Source of the DNA: JBBDRX01 sp040905245
GTDB taxonomy: Bacteria; Bacteroidota; Rhodothermia; Balneolales; Balneolaceae
Assembly (NCBI GenBank): GCA_040905245.1
Contig: JBBDRX010000105.1
Span: forward strand, 1-18,401
Length of the DNA: 18,401 nt
Direction of reading: 5' to 3'
Shown here: piece after piece, positions 7,100 through 14,100 of the stretch
How the letters are laid out: every line of letters begins with the position of its first letter
Numbering within the stretch: the first letter of the stretch is position 1
The notes under the pieces: model-generated
What the model saw: the letters and a program-made list of their open reading frames with translations, nothing else
Told to the model about the DNA's origin: nothing
The model's database searches: none
Translations under genes and position numbers: made by a program

Positions 7100-7924
7100 T
7101 TGGATTCGCCATCGCTGACAAATCGATCACAGACTGACGTCGACAGGCTGAAGCAGGAGAATCTTGTCAAATCCGGCGAGATTCCTGCCCATGTTGCGAT
7201 CATAATGGATGGTAATGGCCGCTGGGCCAGAGGGCGAGGTAATGTTCGGGTGTTTGGTCACAGAGCCGGAGTCGAGTCGGTTCGCGATATAACCGAGGCG
7301 TGCGCCCAGCTGGGTGTTCAATATCTGACACTCTATGCTTTTTCCACAGAAAACTGGGGCCGCCCAAGCAACGAAATTAATGCGCTGATCAAGCTGTTGG
7401 TCTCTACTCTTCGGAGTGAAACCGACAAGCTGCACGAGAACAACATCAAACTCTCTACGATTGGTCAGATCGAACGGTTCCCTGAAAATTGCCGGCAAGA
7501 GTTGCTGGAGGCAATTGAACTTACGGCCAAAAATGACCGTATGCAGCTCTGCCTTGCCTTGAGTTACTCCGGACGTTGGGATATTACAGAAGCTGTTAAA
7601 AAGGTGGCAAAGCAGGTTCGGGACGGGGAGATTGACCCCGAAGAAATTGATGATTCCCTGATTGCTTCCCATCTTTCCACAGCGTCCATTCCCGATCCCG
7701 ATCTGATCATTCGAACCAGCGGCGAATATCGCATCAGTAACTTTCTGTTGTGGCAGCTGGCATACTCAGAGCTCTATATTACTGATACGTTCTGGCCGGA
7801 TTTTCGTCGAAATGAACTTTATGAGGCGATTTTTTCCTACCAACAGCGAGAGCGCAGATTTGGAAAGCTCGCAGACCGGTCCAGACGATTTATGAATAAC
7901 ATTATGAACCAGTTCACTTCATAG
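7100..7924 (+). CDS. uppS: Undecaprenyl diphosphate synthase (di-trans,poly-cis)
   Basis: UppS adds eight isopentenyl units in cis to farnesyl diphosphate, making the C55 lipid carrier for peptidoglycan and surface polysaccharides. The 274-residue protein shows the family signature IIMDGNGRWA with the catalytic Asp37 (Asp26 in E. coli), GHRAGVES, YAFSTENWGRP and the C-terminal RTSGEYRISNFLLWQ followed by YITDTFWPDF. It carries about 11 extra N-terminal residues compared with E. coli, which are plausible because the TTG start has a GGAG site 5 bases upstream. It is the first gene of the uppS-bamA-skp block, an order often seen in Bacteroidota relatives. A 29-base gap without structure separates it from bamA. 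Confidence 0.97.
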   Translation: MDSPSLTNRSQTDVDRLKQENLVKSGEIPAHVAIIMDGNGRWARGRGNVRVFGHRAGVESVRDITEACAQLGVQYLTLYAFSTENWGRPSNEINALIKLLVSTLRSETDKLHENNIKLSTIGQIERFPENCRQELLEAIELTAKNDRMQLCLALSYSGRWDITEAVKKVAKQVRDGEIDPEEIDDSLIASHLSTASIPDPDLIIRTSGEYRISNFLLWQLAYSELYITDTFWPDFRRNELYEAIFSYQQRERRFGKLADRSRRFMNNIMNQFTS

Positions 7925-7953
7925 GGATTAAACTTATCACTGACAGTAATCAC

Positions 7954-10464
7954 GTGTTCCGATCCGTCATCTATTTTATCACGTCAATCCTGTTTGCACT
8001 TCTAATTCTTCCGCTGTTACAGCCGGTATACGGTCAGGGAAGCTGTGAAATTGAAATCAGTGACCCGACTCAGCAGTTTCCGCAGGAGTATGAAATCCGG
8101 GAAGTTGTGGCCGAAGGACTTCAGACAGCACGGGAGAGCTATCTGATCAGTACAGGTGGCCTGGGGGTGGGTACCCGTATTACAGTACCAGGCGAGGCGA
8201 TTCCGGAGGCTATTCGCCGGATCTATCGCACCGGGCTTTTTTCGGATGTACAGATCTGTTACGAAACGATGGACGGGGGCATCCTTATCCGGATGGAAGT
8301 TCAGGAACAGCCCCGGCTGGAAGAGTTTCAACTGGAAGGACCCAAACGGTCCCATCGGCGTGAACTGCGTGAACAGATCAGCCTGTTGCCCGGATTTGCC
8401 GTCACCAGTTCTGCCAAGGCCCAGGCGATTCAGACGATCCACCGATACTACCGGGGACGGGGCCACTGGGGAACCGAGGTGGAAGTAGAGGAAGAGATGA
8501 CGGATGAAGCGCGAAACCGAATTACGGTTACCTTTCATGTCGACCCGGGAGACCGGATCAAGATCCGGCGAATCCTGTTTGAAGGGAATGAAGCTTTCAG
8601 TGACCGTAAACTTCGCCGGCAGCTCAGTACCATAAAAGAGGATACCTGGTGGAGGCTGTTCAAGCGTCATGTTTATACGGAAGAGGACTATAACGAAGCG
8701 ATCGGGAACCTCCAGACCTTTTATCGGGAAAATGGATACCGCGATATTCGAATTCTGCAGGACTCTGTTTACGTATTTGATTATCGACACGCTTTGCGAG
8801 GGACTCTGGATGGAGTTTCCGTTGATTTTACGGTAGAGGAAGGGCCGCAATACCGGATTCGGAACATTTCGTGGGAGGGTAATACCGTCTACGAAGACGA
8901 GGAACTTCGCGCGATGCTCGATTTTGAAGAGGGGGAGGTATTTAACGCCACAAAGTTCGAAGAGAACCTCTACATGAATCGGGACGAAAATGATATTACG
9001 AGTATGTACCAGAATATCGGATATCTTTTCTTTGAGATTATGCCCGATATTCGTGTGGTCGGCGAAGACGAACTGGACCTCCATTTTGATATAATTGAAC
9101 GTGAAATTGCAACCATTCGTGATGTCAACTTTACCGGAAACACCCGTACCCATGACGACGTAGTCAGAAGAAACCTTCGGACTATTCCCGGTAATACCTA
9201 CAGCCGTTCTGCGATTGTACGGACCATTCGGGAGTTGAGTACAGTCGGATATTTTAATCCTGAAGCGATTGAACCGGATCTGGCACCCGACCCTGAAAAC
9301 CGGACTGTAGATATTACCTACGGGCTGGATGAGTCCCAGAGTACAGACAACTTTGAGTTCTCCGGTGGTTTCGGCGGGCGGCAGATCGGGGTGATTCTTG
9401 CAGCCCGGGTGAATTTTAATAACTTTTCCGTTCAGCGCATGTTTGAGGAGGGTGGGTGGAACCCGATCCCGTCCGGAGACGGGCAAAGACTGTCACTGGG
9501 TGTTCAGGTCACCGGTCAGGGATATCAGAGCTACAACTTCTCATTTCAGGAGCCCTGGTTCCGGGGACGTCCCACATCGGTCGGGTTCAGTACCTCGTAT
9601 GATATTCTTAATTTTCAGCGATTGGGGAATCAGCCCAGAGAGAGAAACGAACTCTTTTCTGCGTCTGTCTCTGTTGGACGACCCCAGCTTCGATGGCCGG
9701 ATGATTTCTTCTCGATGCAGACTTCTCTCTCATACCAGCTGTATAATGTCGCCGGATTTGCCGGTGTATTTCCGGATGGGAGCACCAATATCCTGAGTCT
9801 CCGTCATCAGATTGAACGAAACTCACTGGATAACTTTATCTCGCCAAGAACCGGATCGAAACTTCTGATCAGTGGTGAAGTTGCGCCACCGCTTCCGAAT
9901 TTTGGCCAGTACTATAAGTTCAAGACCAGCTATCATACTCATACGACCTTGACTGGCCGCCTGACACTTTCCGGAGGAGCTGATTACGGCTATATGGGAT
10001 ACTTCGGTAGTGGCGAACGAAGTCTCTTCCAGAGATTTTTCCTTGGAGGTACGGAGATTCAACAGCGCCAAAGTTTTATCAACGATAATATCGATATGCG
10101 GGGTTTTCCGGGGGGTCTTACCGGTGTGATCTCGCCACTTGACGAAGAGAGAAACCTGATCGGTGGACGGGTCGTCTCGAAATATACATTGGAGCTCCGT
10201 TACCCGGCCGTAGTGACCGAACAGGTTCAGCTGATTCCCTATGTTTTTGCTGATGCCGGGAATTCTTATGCCAACCTCGACTCTTTTGATCCGTTTAATG
10301 TAAAGCGGGCTGTAGGTTTTGGAACCCGTCTCTATTTGCCGATTCTTGGGTTGGTGGATCTGAGTTATGGATACCGGATGGACGGAACACCCAGTTCGAG
10401 AAGAGGTGGAGGGCTTAATCCTAATGAATGGGAGTTTCTGTTTAACATCGGAGCTCCGTTTTAA
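7954..10464 (+). CDS. bamA: Outer-membrane protein assembly factor BamA (Omp85)
   Basis: BamA is the core of the BAM complex that folds and inserts beta-barrel proteins into the outer membrane. The 836-residue protein starts with a signal peptide (residues 1 to about 28, ending VYGQG). Five POTRA-like repeats follow at about 44-121, 122-200, 201-298, 299-385 and 386-463; repeated strand signals are LFEGNEAFSD, SWEGNTVYED and NFTGNTRTHD. POTRA3 is longer than usual. The barrel runs from about 465 to the end; MRGF at 715-718 corresponds to the conserved VRGF lid-loop motif, and the last residue is Phe, as in BAM clients. The GTG start has no Shine-Dalgarno site, but no better start fits the signal peptide. 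Only two cysteines exist, Cys31 and Cys102. The stop is 2 bases before skp1. Confidence 0.96.
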   Translation: MFRSVIYFITSILFALLILPLLQPVYGQGSCEIEISDPTQQFPQEYEIREVVAEGLQTARESYLISTGGLGVGTRITVPGEAIPEAIRRIYRTGLFSDVQICYETMDGGILIRMEVQEQPRLEEFQLEGPKRSHRRELREQISLLPGFAVTSSAKAQAIQTIHRYYRGRGHWGTEVEVEEEMTDEARNRITVTFHVDPGDRIKIRRILFEGNEAFSDRKLRRQLSTIKEDTWWRLFKRHVYTEEDYNEAIGNLQTFYRENGYRDIRILQDSVYVFDYRHALRGTLDGVSVDFTVEEGPQYRIRNISWEGNTVYEDEELRAMLDFEEGEVFNATKFEENLYMNRDENDITSMYQNIGYLFFEIMPDIRVVGEDELDLHFDIIEREIATIRDVNFTGNTRTHDDVVRRNLRTIPGNTYSRSAIVRTIRELSTVGYFNPEAIEPDLAPDPENRTVDITYGLDESQSTDNFEFSGGFGGRQIGVILAARVNFNNFSVQRMFEEGGWNPIPSGDGQRLSLGVQVTGQGYQSYNFSFQEPWFRGRPTSVGFSTSYDILNFQRLGNQPRERNELFSASVSVGRPQLRWPDDFFSMQTSLSYQLYNVAGFAGVFPDGSTNILSLRHQIERNSLDNFISPRTGSKLLISGEVAPPLPNFGQYYKFKTSYHTHTTLTGRLTLSGGADYGYMGYFGSGERSLFQRFFLGGTEIQQRQSFINDNIDMRGFPGGLTGVISPLDEERNLIGGRVVSKYTLELRYPAVVTEQVQLIPYVFADAGNSYANLDSFDPFNVKRAVGFGTRLYLPILGLVDLSYGYRMDGTPSSRRGGGLNPNEWEFLFNIGAPF

Positions 10465-10466
10465 TC

Positions 10467-11003
10467 ATGATACGACTGTTTTTTTTCATTGGACTATCCG
10501 TGGTTTTCTGTTCGAGTGTTGTCTTCGGTCAGTCGCAGAAGATCGGAATTGTCGACTCGGATCGTATTCTCGAAAACATGCCGGAGTACGAAGGGATAGA
10601 ACAGCGGCTCTCTCTGTTACGTGAATCATGGGAGGAGGAGTTGGAAAGGATGGACCAGGAAATTGAGAAACTGCAAGAGGAGTTTGATTCACGAGAGGTT
10701 CTCTATACAGATGAAATGAGAGATGAGCAACTGGCCCGGATAGAACGTATCAGGCAGGCCAGAGAACAGTTTCTTCAGGAAAAACTTGGGCCGGACGGCG
10801 AGTATTTTCAGAGGCAAAAAGAGATATTGGAACCGGTTCAGCGACAAGTCTTTAATGCGGTTCAACAGGTTGCGTCAAGAGAAGGGTACGATTTTGTGAT
10901 TGACAGAGCGCAGGATACGCGTTTTCTTTATGCCGACCCGGAGTGGGATGTGACCGAATTGGTACTTGAGGAGCTGGGCCTTTTGGAGGAGGCCAGCCGA
11001 TAA
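10467..11003 (+). CDS. skp: Skp/OmpH-type periplasmic chaperone, copy 1
   Basis: Skp binds unfolded outer-membrane proteins leaving the Sec channel and carries them to BamA; the trimer has long coiled-coil tentacles. This 178-residue copy has a signal peptide (MIRLFFFIGLSVVFCSSVVFG), the family strand KIGIVDSDRILENMP and a charged helical middle (about 45-120) rich in Glu, Gln and Arg. The end (ASREGYDFVIDRAQDT) matches the closing beta strand of the family. It is nearly coupled to bamA, starting 2 bases after its stop, so it is probably the copy made together with BamA. It differs most from the other two: it lacks their shared STGD motif and ends in an acidic helix. A bulged hairpin (10973-10997) lies just before the stop. 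Confidence 0.92.
   Translation: MIRLFFFIGLSVVFCSSVVFGQSQKIGIVDSDRILENMPEYEGIEQRLSLLRESWEEELERMDQEIEKLQEEFDSREVLYTDEMRDEQLARIERIRQAREQFLQEKLGPDGEYFQRQKEILEPVQRQVFNAVQQVASREGYDFVIDRAQDTRFLYADPEWDVTELVLEELGLLEEASR
10973..10997 (+). other. Bulged hairpin near the skp1 stop
   Basis: GCTGGGCC and GGCCAGC can form seven base pairs with one bulged G around a 10-base loop, a few bases before the skp1 stop. No T-run follows. It lies upstream of the third copy of the recurrent promoter-like motif and could mark a partial transcript end between skp1 and skp2, but it may be chance. Confidence 0.3.
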
Positions 11004-11063
11004 GAATTTAAGCGTATAATTTCCTAACTTGACCCGCTATAATTTAGAACTGAGATTTGTGAT
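11004..11063 (+). promoter_or_regulatory. skp1-skp2 gap with a promoter candidate and TATAATTT pair
   Basis: CTAACTTGAC at 11024-11033 is the third copy of the recurrent motif. Its TTG (11029-11031) is followed 20 bases later by GAGATTTG (11052-11059), one base off the Bacteroidota -7 element TAnnTTTG. The expected start of transcription would lie at about the skp2 ATG (11064). Two exact TATAATTT copies (11015-11022 and 11038-11045), 23 bases apart, flank the motif and could be -10 elements or a binding site. A promoter here would let skp2 and skp3 be expressed apart from bamA-skp1. Confidence 0.4.
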
Positions 11064-11597
11064 ATGTTGAAAAAGGGATTTCTGACAATACTCCTCTCGA
11101 CTGTGCCGTTACTTTTAATAGGACAACAGCTAAAGGTTGGCATTATGGATCCGGACCGGGTGATGATGTCACTACCGGAAACGGAGCAGATTCAACAGGA
11201 GCTACAGGAGTACAACCAGCAGATGGAGGAGATGTTTACTGCTGAATATTCCGAATGGATGGATGCAGTGAATGAATTTGAAGCAGCCGTAGAAGCGGGA
11301 ACCATATCGGAGGCGGAGCAGGAAGCAGAAGAGGCCAGGCTACTCGAACAGGAAGAGGAACTGCAGAATCTGCAGCAAAGGATTCAAAGGCAGATTCAGA
11401 ACCGGCAAAATGAATTGATTGGCCCGATAATGCAGCGAGTGGAAGAAGCTCTCGAGTTGGTTGCAGCAGAAATGAATCTCGATTACGTTTTAAATACACA
11501 AACCAGTACAGGTGATCCGTTAGTCTATTATGCATCTGAACGAGCTGTAGATATTACCAATCGGGTGATCAGCGTACTTACATCAAACCAGGATTGA
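11064..11597 (+). CDS. Skp/OmpH-type periplasmic chaperone, copy 2
   Basis: This 177-residue protein has a signal peptide (MLKKGFLTILLSTVPLLLIG), the strand LKVGIMDPDRVMMSLPE and a long coiled-coil helix pair (about 35-120) that is strongly acidic and rich in Gln. The end (EMNLDYVLNTQTSTGD) resembles copy 3 far more than copy 1, so copies 2 and 3 probably arose from a later duplication. The expected role is the same as for copy 1: holding outer-membrane or periplasmic clients. Specialisation among the three is possible but not visible. The ATG follows a promoter candidate directly and has no ribosome site, so the message could be leaderless. An 8-base direct repeat (AACCAGGA at 11586 and 11597) spans the stop. 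Confidence 0.9.
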   Translation: MLKKGFLTILLSTVPLLLIGQQLKVGIMDPDRVMMSLPETEQIQQELQEYNQQMEEMFTAEYSEWMDAVNEFEAAVEAGTISEAEQEAEEARLLEQEEELQNLQQRIQRQIQNRQNELIGPIMQRVEEALELVAAEMNLDYVLNTQTSTGDPLVYYASERAVDITNRVISVLTSNQD

Positions 11598-11625
11598 ACC
11601 AGGAAATCACGATCAACTGAGAACT

Positions 11626-12171
11626 ATGATAAACAGAGTAATTCAAAACGGATTTTTTGCACTTTTGCTGTTTTTCTCATTTCAACCCCTGTCCGCTCAG
11701 GCTCAGGATATGAAAATCGGGTATGTCGAGCCCAGAGCGATTCTGGAGCGAATGCCCGAAATGAGAGCAGTCGAACAGCGCATGCAGAACTTTATCGAAC
11801 GGAAACGGAATGAGCTGAGTACTCAGGAACAGAGTTTTCAAGAAGAACTGGAGCTCTATCAGCAAAAAGTTGGAGTGATTTCCGATACAGCCCGACAGCA
11901 GGAAGAGGAGCGACTGGGACAGCTCCAGATGGAGCTTCAACAGTCACAGAATCAGATACGCCAGGAGATTCAACAGCGCCAGTCCGAGTTGATGGCACCT
12001 CTTCTTGAGCAGGTTCAGGGTGCTATCAATGAAGTTGCCAGTGAAATGGGGATCGATTATGTACTTAATACGACAACCTCAACAGGTGATGTCGTCATCC
12101 TCTATGTTCGTGAAGAGCTTCGTGAGCAGTATGATATCACGGATGCTGTTATGCAAAATCTGGGGATTTAA
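11626..12171 (+). CDS. Skp/OmpH-type periplasmic chaperone, copy 3
   Basis: This 181-residue protein has a signal peptide ending in QPLSAQA, the family strand MKIGYVEPRAILERMPE, a Gln/Glu-rich coiled-coil middle (about 45-125) and the terminal strand EMGIDYVLNTTTSTGD shared with copy 2. It belongs to the OmpH family by these motifs and its length. It follows copy 2 after 28 bases without a promoter or terminator, so the two are probably co-transcribed. The ATG has only a weak purine stretch upstream (GAG). rnhB follows after 17 bases. Confidence 0.9.
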   Translation: MINRVIQNGFFALLLFFSFQPLSAQAQDMKIGYVEPRAILERMPEMRAVEQRMQNFIERKRNELSTQEQSFQEELELYQQKVGVISDTARQQEEERLGQLQMELQQSQNQIRQEIQQRQSELMAPLLEQVQGAINEVASEMGIDYVLNTTTSTGDVVILYVREELREQYDITDAVMQNLGI

Positions 12172-12188
12172 GGACTGGTTTTTCCGGT

Positions 12189-12824
12189 ATGATCTCCGAC
12201 GGTGACGATAGCTCCAGATTGGCCATTGAGAAAAGTCTCTGGTCGGAAAAGTACAAGCGGGTGATGGGGCTGGACGAAGTTGGCAGAGGGTGCCTGTCCG
12301 GTCCGGTTGTGGCAGCGGGGGTAATTCTGAGCCCGGATGCCGATAACCGATTGTATCGTGACAGCAAGGAGCTGTCTAAAAAAGAGAGGGAAAAACTGGC
12401 CGGCCGTATTCGACGGGAAGCACTTTATTCCGTTGTATGTCAATGTGAGCCAGCAGAGATCGACCGGATCAATATCCTTCAAGCCTCCCTGTCTGCGATG
12501 CGAAAGTGTGTCGAATCCGGTGGAGATCCCGATTTTCTTCTTGTGGACGGGAATCGTTTCCTTCCTTCTCTGATTTCTCATCGCTGTATAGTCAAAGGGG
12601 ATCAATTGTCTGCATCCATAGCCGCCGCCTCCATACTTGCCAAGGTTCACCGGGACCGGTTAATGAAAACTCTCCATAAAGAATACCCGTTTTATGGCTG
12701 GAACACGAATGTTGGCTACCCTACAAAACAGCACTATGAGGCCCTTCAGAGATATGGATATACACCATACCATCGATTGAGCTTCCGGCTTCGAACAAGC
12801 TGGTCCATTCGTTCAAAGGAGTAG
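12189..12824 (+). CDS. rnhB: Ribonuclease HII
   Basis: RNase HII cuts RNA in RNA-DNA hybrids and starts removal of single ribonucleotides misincorporated in DNA. The 211-residue protein shows the four acidic residues of the active site: GLDEVGRG (Asp29, Glu30), LLVDGNRF (Asp120) and AKVHRDRLM (Asp156), together with the RDSKELS and SIAAASILAKVHRD signatures. The ATG lies 17 bases after skp3, with AAGGA at a rather long distance (14 bases), so expression probably depends on read-through from the skp genes. It is the last rightward gene and meets rodA tail to tail with 7 bases between the stops. Confidence 0.96.
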   Translation: MISDGDDSSRLAIEKSLWSEKYKRVMGLDEVGRGCLSGPVVAAGVILSPDADNRLYRDSKELSKKEREKLAGRIRREALYSVVCQCEPAEIDRINILQASLSAMRKCVESGGDPDFLLVDGNRFLPSLISHRCIVKGDQLSASIAAASILAKVHRDRLMKTLHKEYPFYGWNTNVGYPTKQHYEALQRYGYTPYHRLSFRLRTSWSIRSKE

Positions 12825-12831
12825 CTTCCAA
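12825..12831. other. 7-base convergent junction between rnhB and rodA
   Basis: The TAG of rnhB (12822-12824) and the TAA of rodA (minus strand, 12832-12834) are separated by seven bases. No stable stem with a T-run can be found on either strand around them; only 5-bp stems with loops above 20 bases are possible. Transcripts of the two blocks therefore probably run into each other's 3' ends. Confidence 0.7.
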
Positions 12832-14082
12832 TTAATGGTAGATACTGAGGGAGCGTTTGTACAGATCCAGGTTAAGACAGATCCCGATCAGAATGGAGTT
12901 GGTCAGAAATGCCGATCCGCCGTAACTGATAAATGGCAATGGGAGGCCAATGACCGGCATTACCGCTGTAGAGCTTCCAATGTTGATCACGAAGTGAATG
13001 AAAAAGACAGAAGCGACAGCGACCATGAAAAGCTGTGCAAACGGGTGCTGGTGTTGATATCCTAAATGTAGCAAGCGGAGAAACAAAAAGAGGAAAAAAA
13101 GCAGGATCAACGAAGCTCCTATAAATCCAAACTCCTCACCAATGACGCAGAAAATAAAATCAGTCCACTGCTCCGGGAGGAATCGGAGCTGGGTTTGTGT
13201 TCCCTCCAGAAATCCTTTTCCGGAAATCCCACCAGACCCAATGGCTGTTGTTGCCTGGATAATATTCCATCCGCTGCCTCTCGGATCCAGATCGGGGTTT
13301 ACAAAGGCCTCGATTCTTGAGGCCTGATGGGGTTGCAATACCTGATGAAGAAGTATTTCCGTGCCGGCGACACAGAGCAGGCCAATGACGACCGAAGCGA
13401 TAGCAAGTATGGAACGCTTTTGTAACAGAAAGATGGTAAGTCCGATCAGAAGACTGGCTGTTATACCCCAGGCAAGGCTGATGATACTCAGATAGGCAAT
13501 GATCGCCGGTGAGATCATAAACAGTGTAATGGCATGGGGCAGTCCTGCCCAGAACAGCATGAAGGGAAGAAGTGCGAGAAAGATGACGGCAATACCAGCC
13601 TCGTTCTGCATCAGTAGCAAGCCAACAGGGACAATGAAAAAGAGGAGTGTTGTAAATGCAGTTCTAAAGTTTTGTGCCGATACATTTCGCTGGCTTGTCA
13701 GATAGTTGGCAGCTGCGAGAATGGTCGCCAGTTTCATGATTTCCGCTGTCTGGAGGTTCAACGCCCCGATACGCAGCCAGCTTTGGGAACCGCTCACTTC
13801 AACGCCGAAAAAAACCGTAATAATCATCATCAGTACGGTCAGCAGGTAGAATGGGTAGGCCAGTCCCTGAAAGGTTCGGGGCGGAATAAACTGAATAAGG
13901 GCGATAATAATTAGCGAGACAGCCACCCATATCGTCTGTCGAAAGAAATTCTGCTGTATATAGTCTGGAAGAAAATGAGATACGGGACCCTGGGTTGCAC
14001 TGTAGATCGCAACCAGTCCGAACGAGGAGAGGGCACCCCAGATAAGAAGCAGTGGCCAGTCTATTTCTCTGAAACTGTTCAT
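12832..14082 (-). CDS. rodA: Rod-shape peptidoglycan glycosyltransferase RodA (SEDS family)
   Basis: RodA polymerises lipid II into glycan strands for side-wall growth, working with PBP2. The 416-residue protein has about ten hydrophobic membrane segments and the SEDS signatures: FLPEQWTDFIF with the catalytic Asp308, LDPRGSGWNIIQ, AIGSGGISGKGFLEG and GLPLPFISYGGSA near the C-terminus. The usual QPDLG at the end of the middle segment reads QNEAG (159-163), an Asp-to-Glu change that may simply be typical of this group. It starts at ATG 18 bases after the mrdA stop, without a good ribosome site. It is the last gene of the leftward mreBCD-mrdA-rodA operon, and no terminator is visible after it. 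Confidence 0.96.
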   Translation of the reverse strand: MNSFREIDWPLLLIWGALSSFGLVAIYSATQGPVSHFLPDYIQQNFFRQTIWVAVSLIIIALIQFIPPRTFQGLAYPFYLLTVLMMIITVFFGVEVSGSQSWLRIGALNLQTAEIMKLATILAAANYLTSQRNVSAQNFRTAFTTLLFFIVPVGLLLMQNEAGIAVIFLALLPFMLFWAGLPHAITLFMISPAIIAYLSIISLAWGITASLLIGLTIFLLQKRSILAIASVVIGLLCVAGTEILLHQVLQPHQASRIEAFVNPDLDPRGSGWNIIQATTAIGSGGISGKGFLEGTQTQLRFLPEQWTDFIFCVIGEEFGFIGASLILLFFLFLFLRLLHLGYQHQHPFAQLFMVAVASVFFIHFVINIGSSTAVMPVIGLPLPFISYGGSAFLTNSILIGICLNLDLYKRSLSIYH

Positions 14083-14100
14083 GACATAAACTCTGCAGTG

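Noticed and set aside
8017..9486. A 489-codon open frame on the minus strand inside bamA
   Set aside because: It lies wholly within a well-supported bamA, shows no domain or motif, is rich in Pro/Arg/Ile without pattern, and follows from codon bias on the other strand.
10449..10458. Palindrome CGGAGCTCCG at the end of bamA
   Set aside because: It has no loop, lies in conserved coding sequence for the last BamA residues, and a single copy is easily explained by chance.
11586..11604. AACCAGGA direct repeat around the skp2 stop
   Set aside because: Two 8-base copies with 11-base period and no link to any known element; probably chance.
13594..13608. RodA QNEAG instead of QPDLG as a possible loss of function
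   Set aside because: The catalytic Asp308 and all other SEDS motifs are intact, and variation at this place is plausible for the group, so it is not evidence of a broken gene.
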